Below, piece by piece: positions 51,396 to 62,289 of a stretch of 64,000 nucleotides of DNA. Within the stretch, counting starts at the first letter, position 1. Every line of letters starts with the position of its first letter. Under the pieces are notes generated by a model, which did not search any database, had not been told where the DNA came from, and saw only the letters and a list, made by a program, of their open reading frames with translations. Position numbers and translations under genes: made by a program. Source of the DNA: Echinarachnius parma (taxonomy: Eukaryota; Echinodermata; Echinoidea; Clypeasteroida; Echinarachniidae). The stretch lies in assembly GCA_037951105.1 (NCBI GenBank), contig JBAMJV010009144.1, positions 62,001 to 126,000 of the forward strand, written 5' to 3'.

Positions 51396-53388
51396 TCAAA
51401 GTATAAGACATCTCTTTTTCTTCTTTTTGAACTGACTCGGGTTGAGCGCAGCCCTGACTGCTTGGCTGAAGACTTCCGTTACACCTTCCTGCGTTTTGGC
51501 TGAACACTCCGCGTAGGCGAGAGCCATCACATTCTTCGATATTTGAAGGCCCTGCATGATAGAAGACAACAAGAGATATACAATATGTAATGCACATTAT
51601 TTAAAGGGACTTAGTAACATTGTCCAAATCCTCAAAACTTATTGAAACTCTAGTGGTTCTCTCATACATTATCATATTCATATTAACAATAAAAGGACAG
51701 GTTTCGGTTTTTCAAATTTCCATTTCGTTCAAAAGATATTTACGATTGAAGTGTTCGGATATGAAATTATCTACGGGACCTTTTCAGCCGTGTACAAAGT
51801 AAGTTCAATGAGTAAGGGAATATCACTTTGCGTTTTTGCTCATATCTTAGCCCCCAAAAAATCAAATTAACGTGACATTTTCACACATTACTTTGCGGAC
51901 ATATCAGATCACATCAATACACATTATTAATCACTCATCACTTTTTGCACTTGCCAACAAAATTACTAGATCCCTTTAAAGACTGTCTTGTGTTGGGATG
52001 CTAAACCACAGTTCGCCAGTTTTAACCAGGCTAGTTTGTGCATACTGCATGAAACCGAGCAAGTGTGAATTATGAACCGTATATTCTTACTATGATCATT
52101 ATATTTGAAAGTGAAACGCTTGAAGGGGAAGGAAATCCTAGCCTTTTGACCTGGATGTGATGAGAGCAAAACTCCTGTTATTTCTAGTCACTTATTTCCT
52201 CTTGAATATTCCCAATAACGAAAATAATCAATATTTTATGGACCACTGTCGTCTGCTTTCAATATACCCACAGGCAGGGAACACAATAGCGGGTTTAATA
52301 CGATATGCTATTGTGTTATCCGCCTGACACGTCATTTCACCGCGAGTATAGTTGAAAAAATGGCTGCCTCCTCCTGGCATTGAAAGCAGACGACAGTGGG
52401 CCATAAAATATTGATTATTTTCGTTATTGGAAATATTAAAGAGGACATAAGTAACTAGAAATGACAGGAGAAAGGCTCTCATCACATCCAGTAAGTCAAA
52501 AGGCTACGATTTCATTCCCCTTTACCATCATAGCTGTAATTTTATTCAAATATATGAACATTTCGTCACAACTCGTCATAGATAACTGGCTTATCCTTCT
52601 GTTTGGTAGCACCTACATTATGTACAGGGTAGGTTTATATATTCCTTTCATATCTCTTATATATGTTGTTTTATCTCCTAGCTATACACGCACTAAAGTT
52701 GGTTGTTGACAAAAATCATACATACGATATCACACCATGTAAAGGTATAAACACATTAACATATGATGCATACCTCCGTATACATGACCTGCTTGTGCTT
52801 TTGTTTAAGCAACATCTACAAGATGATTTGATCATGTATCAAATCAAACCTTTCTCCTACCTGCTACAGTCATGCTAGGTGCACTAGGTTGGTGCTGACG
52901 ATGTAAGGATATCACTTTGGGTAAGGTTAAAACACAGTTGCTTATATTCCTACCTCTTCGAACATGACAGGGTTGTGCTTCTGTTTTAGCAACACCGCCA
53001 AGGTGGTTGTAAACTCTATACTATCAAATCTATATCTAATCCTACCTATTTAAATAAACATGCGATGTTATTGTAGGTGCACTACGCTGTATGTTGTTGC
53101 TTACAAAAGTCGTAATTAACACGACCTTTGTCAGCATCAACCTAGCGCACTCTGTGTACAGGTATAAACCCATTCACATAATATTCCTACCTCCTCATAC
53201 ATGACCGGCTTGTGCTTTTGCTTGAGCAGTCCGTCCAGTGTGGGTTTATCCTCTCGTAGGTCTATCTTCGTTCCTACAAGGATGATAGGTGTGTTGGGTT
53301 GATGTTGCCGCACCTCAGGAACCCACTTAAGCGCCACATTGTCTCGGGAGTCGATGTTGACCGTCGAAAAACACACCAAGAAGCAATC
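51396..53388 (-). CDS. Rho-family small GTPase, last two exons
   Basis: Exon 53388-53191 (66 codons) and exon 51551-51396 (51 codons plus TGA) join in phase 0 with clean acceptors (ctacag, tatcatgcag) and donor (GAG|gtagga). The first encodes [31 protein letters not shown] with the guanine-specificity TKID box, and KPVMYEE. The second encodes GLQISKNVMALAYAECSAKT (the SAK box), EGVTEVFSQAVRAAL, then a polybasic KKKKKR and CLIL, a geranylgeranylation-type CAAX box. These are diagnostic of Rho/Rac GTPases, which switch actin regulation at membranes. The P-loop and switch exons were not found and probably lie right of the window. The intron position matches Rac genes (family knowledge). The subfamily is undetermined. 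Confidence 0.9.
51605..51975. mobile_element. TTAA-target MITE, family 2, in the Rho intron
   Basis: TTAA flanks (51601-51604 and 51976-51979); ends AGGGACTTAGTAACATTGTC and, inverted, ATTACTAGATCCCT. It lies about 50 bp upstream (minus strand) of the last Rho exon. Confidence 0.85.
52090..52560. repeat. Long foldback repeat in the Rho intron
   Basis: Arms of about 175 bp (52090-52263 and 52377-52560) are inverted copies, sharing for example GCAGACGACAGTG and GATTATTTTCGTTATT. The loop carries a further hairpin (ACACAATAGC / GCTATTGTGT). In the pre-mRNA it would form a long stem. Confidence 0.85.
52566..53190. other. Rho intron remainder
   Basis: Three loosely similar blocks (near 52690, 52870, 53060) contain GCACTA...GTTG and CATGACC-GCTTGTGCTTTTG phrases, i.e. 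weak copies of the exon end at 53200-53225. They look like older duplicates of the same exon region. Confidence 0.5.
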
Positions 53389-53465
53389 CTGTAGTTTTCA
53401 TAAATAAATAACAAGAGAAAGGGAAATGAATGAAAGAGATAAGACACATTGATATAATTCATGTC

Positions 53466-53870
53466 AGGTATATCTTCGTCCCTACAGGAATGATGGGTGT
53501 GTTGGGTTGATGCTGTCGCACCTCAGGAACCCACTTAAGCGCCACGTTGTCTCGGGAGTCGATGTTGACCGTCGAAAAACACACCAAGAAGCAATCCTGT
53601 AGTTTTCATATATAAATATCAAGAGAAAGGGAAATGAATGAAAGAGATAAGACACATTGGTATAAATCATGTCAGATGTAGTCCGCTCCTATACAAGGAT
53701 GGTGGGTGTGACGGATTTTATGGTGCCGAACCCCGGGAACCAACTTCATCGACACACTGTCTCGGGAGCTGGTGTTGACAATTGAAAAGCAATATTGCAG
53801 TTTTCATAAATAACGATCAAGAAAAAGGGAAAGGAATGAAATAGATAAGAAAAACCTTGATTTAATACAC
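53466..53870 (-). pseudogene. Two partial copies of the penultimate Rho exon
   Basis: A 208-bp unit (3' part of upstream intron plus most of the exon) at 53258-53465 is repeated at 53466-53674 and, more decayed, at 53675-53870. The second copy still reads [17 protein letters not shown] through NTPII with its acceptor intact, but breaks off after TKI, at the duplication joint inside the exon. It cannot supply a whole exon. The third copy is frame-broken. Confidence 0.85.
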
Positions 53871-54956
53871 AGAGAACACGCCCTGAAGATGTTATAAATA
53901 ACGATGAGGGATGAGAGAGGAGGATTGAGAACGTGACAGATAAAAACATTAGGGAAAATAATAACAACAGTGGAGGAACGAATGTATAATGAAACGAGTA
54001 AAGAGTGAATAAGAGTGAGAAAATGGAAGATGAAACAAGCAAGAAAAGGAAAGAAATTATAATACAGTGTTCAATTTTAGTCTTCTTTCATCACTATCTT
54101 GGTCGTCGACATTATGAAAAAAGGTAACATGCCAAATTGGATGCACAAAGCAATACGTACTACCCAATTAAGGTCAAATAAGACTAGTGGCGTAATTGAT
54201 TTATGTAGAGGGTGATGAATGACACGTTGTTCAGTGATCGTTGAGCAAAACGTGCAAAACTTGAATATTAACGGCGGATTGGAATATTTGTCACTTCTTT
54301 GTTATCTAACTATTTTCTTTTGTATTAACATTTTACTTGTTCCATTCCTTTACTCGTACATTACTTTACTGGCGTAGTACTCATGACGATTACTATGCTT
54401 TTTTGTTAAAGCTTATGCCCTCTCATCGCTATGTTTAGGCCTATAGTTGTTATGAAGTCATGTATCACCCTCATGTTCATGAAAAGGGGCGTTAGTGGCA
54501 TGGAAAATAGGGGCGTTAGCATTGTTAGTGGCGTAGGTAGGAGGGTGAGACAGTTTCCCTTACAATGCCGTTGGTAATTCATGCCCCGTCGCCTCACCTG
54601 ACCGAATGATGAATAAAGAAATACCTGGTACATAACTCATTCATAGTAGTTGCTGCCACCTTATCAGTGGCGTAACGTGATCGGACTGATTGGAGGAGGT
54701 GGTGGCGCAAAGATTAGGGACACACCGTAATGTATTCTTTATTATTTAAAATACTTGCCACTTCAGTTTGTATTGTCAAATTAGTGAGGGCCACGCGCCC
54801 CTCTGTGTCCCCCGTAGCTACGCCACTGCCCCTATGCCTATGACAATCTTTGCCCCTTCTTTATTCTCGTGCTGGTTGGCCCTGGCTGCGTACATAATAA
54901 ATGAAATCTTATAGCTAATCACAGTCTGAACTAGAAGACTCATTCCACGGGATATA
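53871..54956. other. Upstream Rho intron or flank
   Basis: No exon is recognised. It contains several AGTGGCGTA pieces and one MITE (next entry). Confidence 0.45.
54663..54830. mobile_element. AGTGGCGTA-type MITE
   Basis: Ends CAGTGGCGTAACGTG and, inverted, GTAGCTACGCCACTG. It is related to the 29744 element by the shared GATCGGACTGATTGGAG-like stretch. Confidence 0.7.
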
Positions 54957-55646
54957 GCCCCTGTCACACTAGCCGTATAACATGTCTATGACAAATTGTT
55001 CACATAAAATTAAGGAAGTTCGCAGGACAGTCGTAGGTGTGGCATACGAACTTCGTGTGTCTTAGAGATGGTCGGTTAGTTTGTATTGGCCTAAAAATGC
55101 TCAGCTACGATTATTGTCACCCAAGACTCTTGTAGTCCTGGTAGCGGACTCATACAACTGTCGTGGCAACATTTTACGATTTGACTTCAATAGCCTTTGC
55201 CTCTTTTCCCACGACAGTTGTACATTACATTAATACACCTCTTCACAACCTACCTCAGCCCCCATTTCGTTTGTCGTAGCCCCGCTAAAACCGTACGCCC
55301 AAGAAATAATCGTTGGTTGAATGTGAAATGGGCCTGACTAGCTGATGTAAGCTACATGTACATTATATATTTCGAGGAAAGTGTCAAGGAATTCGTTATT
55401 ACCTACGACTGAGCGTACGATCGTCATATAGCAAGCGCACGATTCTCGTACGCCGACCGAGCATCACAGGACTACTAGTGTCTTGGGGCTCATACGTATG
55501 TCGTAGGAGCATCTTACGATTTGACTTTGATAGCCTTGACCTCAATCGTATACTAGTATGAATCCACCCCCACCACCACATCCGACCGCATTCCCAGCCC
55601 CGTCAAAATCGTACGACTAAAAGTAATCATAGTGTGACAGGGCCCC
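54957..55646. mobile_element. Inverted-repeat element with internal duplication
   Basis: Ends GCCCCTGTCACACT and the complement. Inside, a stretch near 55150-55200 (TTTTACGATTTGACTTCAAT) recurs near 55500-55550, about 350 bp on, so it is a partial tandem dimer. It is rich in TCGTACG motifs, like 33769-34275. Confidence 0.7.
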
Positions 55647-57172
55647 GACAAGCTGATGTGAGATGTAGCTCATGGGAGGTGTTACAGGCCTCGTTATTAC
55701 CCATAAATCATAACGCACTGCCGCACGACCGTGTCAATTTCGGCTTAAACGTTAAATATTTAACAGCATGCATCAAATATTTATCTTTGCTAACACTCTA
55801 TACCGGTAGACTTGTGCCGCAATCAGGGGTGCACTGTAAGCAATATAACGGAAGTTTTATACTTCTACATCATGGGACTACAACTGCAACTGAAACATGT
55901 GCAATGGGGACTGCTTTTTACTTTAGATATCCTTTCTCAACTTCCGCGTGCCCCTTAGATTATAGTGCCCCATTGAAGTGTTCTGTGCACAAAATCACGA
56001 ACATAATCTGCACGAATAATAATATTAATACATGTATATAATAGGTTCGATTGATACAACGCCTAATATGATACAATATCATCTCTAAGCGCTTTACACT
56101 AGTATTATCCCGGTCATAAGATACTATGCGAACCAGCACACATTGTGTGCACCATCTCCACTCCCTGGGGAGCATTCCTTTAAAGCTAAGTATATAAGCT
56201 AGTAAACTCGTTATACGAAAAAGGGCAGAGTATTACAATACAAAATTGACCCCTTTTCTTTTCTGCAGTTTGCCCTTTCTGAGATGAAATCTAGATCAAG
56301 TAGATGTATCCCCAGAGACTGTGTTCCGATCTACCCAAGATCTCGTTCATCCTAACTCTATTATCATTGATTTATGGGACCACTGATTGCAATTCTGTCC
56401 CACGAATCAGATGATAATAGCGTATCATGGTTAAGGGGCCGTCACATATCCAAAACGGAGCCCGCCCGACTTCTCTGCGAGCTCAAAAGGGAATTTTCGC
56501 CAGGAATATCGGCAGTGTCTGCTCGATCACTGCGGCCTGCGGGTTCCGCCGCGTTTTTCAGGGGTCGGCCGACGTTCGCAGGGCACCGTAACCTGCTCCC
56601 AATTCAGCGATTTTCGCCCGACTCCTTTTGTTTACTGACGGGCGCCAGATTTCTGAACACTGATGTTCAAAGGGTTCTCCCGAGCCTGGTCCAATATGTG
56701 ACAGGGTAGATTTCAAGCGAAAAATACGCTCGACTCCTTGGCGGATTTGAAATTTGGCGACTATCTGGCGATCTATAAATTTGGCCGGCGACCATTGGAT
56801 TTGTGACGCAGGCTTTATACGATTTCGAGTGTAGACGTGAATAGAATCGACAATTTGCCGTTCAGTTCGACTTCAACGCATGCTATATAAATCAACTGTA
56901 TTTATTTCCCCACTTTGATGGGACATGTACGTAAGGTGGTCCATTCAGGAACTGCAAACAAGTGGCAAATTAGGTTTATATTTTCTTTCAAAACGTGGAA
57001 AGGTCCTGTACGGTCCATAATCCAAACGACGATACACAGAAGAAAGTAATGTATCATTACTGCCTCGCCTGGGTTAATATGTAACTCCTTTTTGTTGAGG
57101 AAGAATTTGCTTAATAAAGTGATGCTTAAAACTGATAAGCAAGTCACTAGTGAGAATTTATGCTTTATCAAC
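55647..57172. other. Intergenic or intronic stretch
   Basis: No gene is supported. A possible short element lies at 56437-56706, with imperfectly inverted GTCACATAT-type ends and an unusually GC-rich interior. Confidence 0.4.
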
Positions 57173-57176
57173 TTAA

Positions 57177-57900
57177 AGGAGGGGTGTAATCCCGGCTTTG
57201 ATTCAGGTTCATAGCTTTAAATATGTGCCTTTATTGATATACCACACTCTTTTTTTCAAAGAAATCCTTAAGTTGGGAAAAAAAGGTAAATTTCATGCAA
57301 CTTTTTTGCTTTATTACGCATCGGCGTTCCATGCTCCTAAAAAAAGTCATTTATAGCAGAGCGGAAATGTGCGCACGTGTCACCCGATTCATGACATCAC
57401 ATGCAGACCGCAACGCGGAGGAATGTGCATTGTTTACATGCAGAGCCTATGACTTGCTTGTAAAACAAACTCGTTTTTGCTTGTAAATTGAGGTTTTACT
57501 GAAAATGCTTAAGAATTGCTAAGAAATGAATTGTAGCAGGATGCAGCTACACATCTGAGTGTATATCGTCCATGATATAAACCTGAACAAATGTTTGCAA
57601 ATATTGAAACAAATGGAAATAATATCTCTGTGTCAACGTGAGTATTGCACTCAGCGTGTACCTCTATGACCGAGCTAAACTGCGATTGCCTGCAGGTGAC
57701 GTCACAAAGATGACGTCATTTTTTGTTCGCCCGGGACTCAGTTTTTTTACGGGGGTTCCGAAAGTGAATTTACAAGTTGATTTTTTTATTTTACCGGGTT
57801 TTCCCACGAGGAAAATATGTTTGTATTAGTAATCTTCATGAAAATCTACCTTAGATACAGTAAAACACAATTTTGAGGCAGTTTTCTTGTCACCATACCT
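57177..57900. mobile_element. TTAA-target element, family 4
   Basis: TTAA on both sides (57173-57176 and 57901-57904) with short imperfect inverted ends (AGGAGGGGTGTAAT versus AGGTATGGTGACAA). It contains a TGACGTCA-like pair (near 57697-57717). No coding region. Confidence 0.6.
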
Positions 57901-57904
57901 TTAA

Positions 57905-58594
57905 TAGAAACAAAAAACAATAAGGTACATCAATATGTATATTTTTATTTTCAAGATTTTTATAAACATTCACACGCCGATGTATGTGAAATTCATGTGC
58001 GTATGAAAAGCTCACAAATCCAGTGCAAATAATTCATGAATTTCCCTTTTGCTATTTTTATAATTATTGCTTCCTTCATTTGGGAAGAAGTGGATACACT
58101 GCATAGTTCCCCTGTTCTGATACCCGCTCCAAGCTAGAGAGTACACGCAACGTATCCATTCATCTTGAAAAGCATGCCTGAGGCAATATGAAACTGAAAT
58201 ACAAGATTCGTGTCTCCTCCATCCCTTTTAGTGAAAAAGTGATAACGCTTGAAAAGCATCCATCGATGTTAATGATGGGATCGAGATGTTTCACCCTTAC
58301 AGGCTGCAAAGATCATTTTGGTTGGTCTATTTTTTTTATTCGTAGAGATATAGTATGTTTTATAGGAATAATGTCAAACATGTGTTCAATGTGCCCTAAT
58401 ACGGTGGTAGAATACTTGGGCCGACTATATACATTATGCATTAATCATTGATGGATAGTGCATTGTATGTCATCTGATTGATCACGTGACTATGATGGAT
58501 CATGAACAGCACTTTACATGAAGTGTCACGTGCCAGGCTACTAGGTCTGTTAAGTGCTTTTTAACACAGGAATTTATTGATACTTGTATGGTGT
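57905..58594. other. AT-rich stretch without features
   Basis: No gene or clear repeat is seen. Confidence 0.45.
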
Positions 58595-58830
58595 GTCGGG
58601 AGTGTCGTGGAATATTGGTCAGGTCCTTCGTCTTTCAATACGAGGGTCGTGGGTTCGATTGTCAGCCGCGGCACGTGTGTCCTTCAACAAATTGCTGCTC
58701 TCAACCCAGGTGTAGTTAATGGGTACCTGGCATGACTAATTCCTTGAAATGCTTGATGCACCTGCCTGCAGGCAGCTCGGCTATCATATGCCTACAGTAT
58801 AATGAGCACTGGAATATAATTTCTAGATTG
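58595..58830 (+). mobile_element. tRNA-derived SINE
   Basis: A tRNA-like head (GGTCAGGTCCTTCGTCTTTC, then GTGGGTTCGATTGTC as B box) is followed by a body with CAACCCAGGTGTAGTTAATG and GGGTACCTGGCA, a block common in invertebrate SINEs (family knowledge). Confidence 0.7.
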
Positions 58831-58977
58831 ATGACGCAATGTTAATGCTTGTCTATTATATTTTATATCATATTATATTAGATGTTCTGGAAAATCGAAC
58901 CGAGTTCAGCACTACAATTATTTTGTGATATTCTCGCGTTAACAGTGACGCTCACTCCCCCGCAGGATGGAGCCCAG

Positions 58978-59437
58978 GGGCCCGTTTCATGATTTGTATT
59001 ATTGCGTAGATCGCTATAATTAAGAAAAATTCTTAAATTGGCAACACATTGTGATATTTGAAAATCAGATTTCGGCGTTCAAATTGGCAACTTTGTGGCA
59101 AAGTCACTTCATATTTGTCTTAAATTGTAATTACTAAATATTTCCCACCTATTTTAACGTCTTTAAAAGGTAGACAAAAATTAGGAGTTGCCAATTTGTA
59201 GAGGAAAATAATGATCAATTTTGCCTTAAAATAGCTCTCGTCCTTGATGGGTTAACTATGTTCGTACACAACCTTGGTATACATTTGACATTAACGGCAA
59301 CACGTGTTGCATGAAAGCGTCTTTGCTATGTCCTTTGTGATCGGAACAAACGCCATCCGTATGTCCGTAGATCAGTAACAGTCACATGACATTTAAGATG
59401 GTCTTAGCTATAAAGAGCCTTTCATGAAACGGGGCCC
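58978..59437. mobile_element. MITE with GGGCCCGTTTCATGA ends
   Basis: GGGCCCGTTTCATGA at the left and TTCATGAAACGGGGCCC at the right; about 460 bp. The GGGCCC tip is shared with the 19599 family. Interior AAATTGGCAAC phrases also occur in the 60169 element. Confidence 0.75.
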
Positions 59438-59480
59438 AGAATTCCTGGCTACGCCACTGCTTATTAAACATGTCCTTTAA

Positions 59481-59835
59481 AGGGATCTATTAGATTGTCC
59501 AAATCCACAACATTTCATTAGGAATCAAGCGGTTCTTTAATATACTGTGTTGTATTCGTATTACCAAAAACGAGCATGGAACATATTTTGGATTTCCCTT
59601 TGTTTCGTTAAAAAGATATTTGTGGTTGGATTTTTAACTATCAACTGGATAGTCAAAACTGTGTAAAGAAGCAAATAACCATGGTATTATTGCACCCCGC
59701 CTCAAGCTGGCACATATTGGTAAAACATAATGAAAAATAAATTGATAATTTTGGCACAGGATGCCTTAACCTCTTTATTGGAATCCCTGCCCTTGCATAT
59801 TCAGCCCGTCTATGTTAAACTTACTACCCTGCTGA
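59481..59835. mobile_element. TTAA-target MITE, family 2, left part
   Basis: TTAA (59477-59480) then AGGGATCTATTAGATTGTCC and about 200 bp of family-2 similarity; the right part is diverged or replaced. The next TTAA is shared with its neighbour. Confidence 0.6.
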
Positions 59836-59839
59836 TTAA

Positions 59840-60164
59840 AGGGATCTGGTATCGGCTGAAATGAGCAATACTTATGAATAGTTCATAAAATGTGTATTTC
59901 TCTGATCTGATATGTCCACTGAGTGAATGAGCGAACATGCAAAGTGGAGTTTGCTAGCTCACTGTACTTACTTTATCCATAGTGTTAAATCTCCACTAGA
60001 GAACTTAAAATCCGAACATTTCAATCATAAATATCTTCATAATGGAAATGAAACTCGGAAAACCGTTCCATGTTTTTACAGGTAATACGATTACAATGAG
60101 GTATATGTGCAGAACGGTTAGAGTTCTATAGTTTTGTGCATTTTGACAATGTTACTAGATCCCT
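59840..60164. mobile_element. TTAA-target MITE, family 2, inverted
   Basis: TTAA flanks (59836-59839 and 60165-60168); the right end GTTACTAGATCCCT matches the family's end, and the interior matches 51605 in reverse. Confidence 0.8.
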
Positions 60165-60168
60165 TTAA

Positions 60169-60702
60169 AGGGCAATGAAACCCAAGCAAAATGTTGCTTT
60201 CATAGTCTTGAGGAGGTTAGAGCATAATCGGGCAAGAAACAAGAAAACTACGGCTCTTTGAAGATGTCCATTTATTCATGTGGGGAACTCAAATTGGCAA
60301 CGCACTCTGATAAGTGTGTGGACAACTCCCCATATGTTTTGTACACAAAAGTTTCCATTTTTACAGTTTTCTTCATAGTCACATTTTTTCATTCCCCCAA
60401 CTCATGATATGTTATGTATAAAAGCATTCTACAAAACATATGTTGAACTCGAACGAAGGGTAAACATAAATTTTGAGAAAATTTAACAAAATTGAAATTT
60501 TGTGTACAAAATGTATGGGGAGTTGTCCACAACTTTGCCAGAGTGCGTTGCCAATTTGAGTCACTCGAATAAATACATGGCTCTTTTCAAAGAGCCATAG
60601 TTTTCTTATTTCTTGACCGATTGTGCTCAAATTTTCAGGGACTATTCATTATATTTAGTGTCTTATAGTGCATGCAACAATTTGTCTGGATTTCATTGTC
60701 CT
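60169..60702. mobile_element. TTAA-target foldback MITE, family 3
   Basis: It shares its left TTAA (60165-60168) with the neighbour; the right TTAA is 60703-60706. Ends AGGGCAATGAAA / TTTCATTGTCC(T). Long inner arms are also inverted (ATTGGCAACGCACTCTG and complement; GAGCCATAGTTTTCTT and a diverged partner). Confidence 0.85.
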
Positions 60703-60978
60703 TTAAAGTGCAATGCAATATGTTTTTACTAATACGGGATGATACAAATTTGGCCTGGAAACCGCGTAAATTATATAACTATCCGCTGCGCATTGATATC
60801 TCGCCGATGGTTGTATGTTGATATACACGGCGTGCGATGCGTGTTAATCCTATGGCAAATGCGCATCGCTCGAACGAGCGTATCTATGTGGCCGGCGCAG
60901 ACGGGCCAAATTGACGGTGAATTTAGGCTCAATACCAGCGGCTTTCATAAACGTTTTATCTGATATTTCTGCACTTAA

Positions 60979-61683
60979 AGGGAGCGTTGAGTATTGGTAT
61001 TTTCCGAAGTGCCCCCCAAAATTAATTGTAAATGATTTGGTTGATTTCAATTCCATGTCAAAGATCATTAAAAAATACATGGGAAATAATAATAATTCCC
61101 ATTCAAATGCTCTCATTGGTGTGAAATTTGCTTTCAAAATATAATATAAAAGTGATTGACGTCCGGCCATCACTTTTAGCGAAAGCTAGCGCGAAGCGCT
61201 AGCGTTCTAGGTCCTCATATGCTTACCGCGCATGTACAATGTGTATCGCAAGCGCTGTTCGGAGTCGCGCTAACACACGGAGAGAAGTCGAGGAGGCGCA
61301 TAAATCACTGATTTTTAGCGGAATGGAGGGAAAAACCATAATTTTAATCCAACCGATAGTTGGATCACATATTGGAAAATGAATCGGTGGTAAGTACCGT
61401 ATCATATGTATAATTTTAAGCACAATTAGCGTGCAAAACAATATTCAGTTTCAGTCCCGTATTAGGAGGACATAGAACGCTAGCGCTTCGCGCTAGCGTA
61501 CTCTAGAGTTAATTTGACTCTTGAGTTGTAACGGCTCTTTTTGAATGATAACAGGGGTTTTAATTTGTCGTTTGTAATTGTGTTTACTTTTTGAGCACGG
61601 AGGAGTTATAACTATTAGTTTGTACCGTAATGGTGCAGGTTTTGGTTACTAAAGTTAAGTTTGACCAATACTCAACTATCCCT
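60979..61683. mobile_element. TTAA-target MITE, family 1, with nested insertion
   Basis: TTAA flanks (60975-60978 and 61684-61687); left AGGGAGCGTTGAGTATTGG, right CCAATACTCAACTATCCCT. Interrupted by the element at 61183-61500. Confidence 0.85.
61183..61500. mobile_element. Nested element whose inverted ends are hairpins
   Basis: Each end carries GCTAGCGCGAAGCGCTAGC (or complement), itself an 8-bp stem with a 3-base loop, followed by GTTCTAGGTCCT-like sequence. About 318 bp, non-coding. Confidence 0.75.
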
Positions 61684-61687
61684 TTAA

Positions 61688-62289
61688 CGATACTAAGGTT
61701 CGGATTTTTCCACAAACGCCACTTTTTATGTTATTTCAACAATACTAATCAATTAGTTTGGCCAATAAAGTTATTTTCCACTACTGGCATTTCCCTTTAA
61801 TTAAGGGCATTACAGTAACACGACCGTGAACATGGTGAACTCAGCTGTAGTATGGAACGCCAATGGGCATGGGCGATTAATGCGGGACACGACACGTTGC
61901 TTTCTAGCTGATGTGTTCATCAATGGCCTGAGAAGTAAATTATCAGAAGCTCGTGACTTTAAGATGAATGATGATTGGACGGAATGGTCAGCAGCAGCCT
62001 TCCGACTAGACCTCACGTCTGAATATATAAGAAACAAACGGTGAAAGAACAGTAGAACTTATAGGAGGAGCTACAGCCGGTGTTAACGTTCCCACCAGTC
62101 GTTCCTGGCAGTAATGCAAGAGGGCTTTTATATGATAGGTAAACGTAGCAAATGGTGACGGGGATTGGTCCGCCTAGAAAGATGACTATTTTTGCTCCAA
62201 CTAACACATGCAGATATATGGAACACCATGTAGGGACAAGTAAAACACATACTCACACGAGCGTACGTTATCAATACTTGAATTGTGTT
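61688..62289. other. Unassigned stretch
   Basis: No gene is supported; an open frame of 72 codons (61826-62044, +) has no recognisable domain. Confidence 0.4.

Noticed and set aside
53482-53670. Second complete Rho exon for alternative splicing
   Set aside because: The copy breaks off inside the exon at the duplication joint and has no donor, so it cannot replace the working exon.
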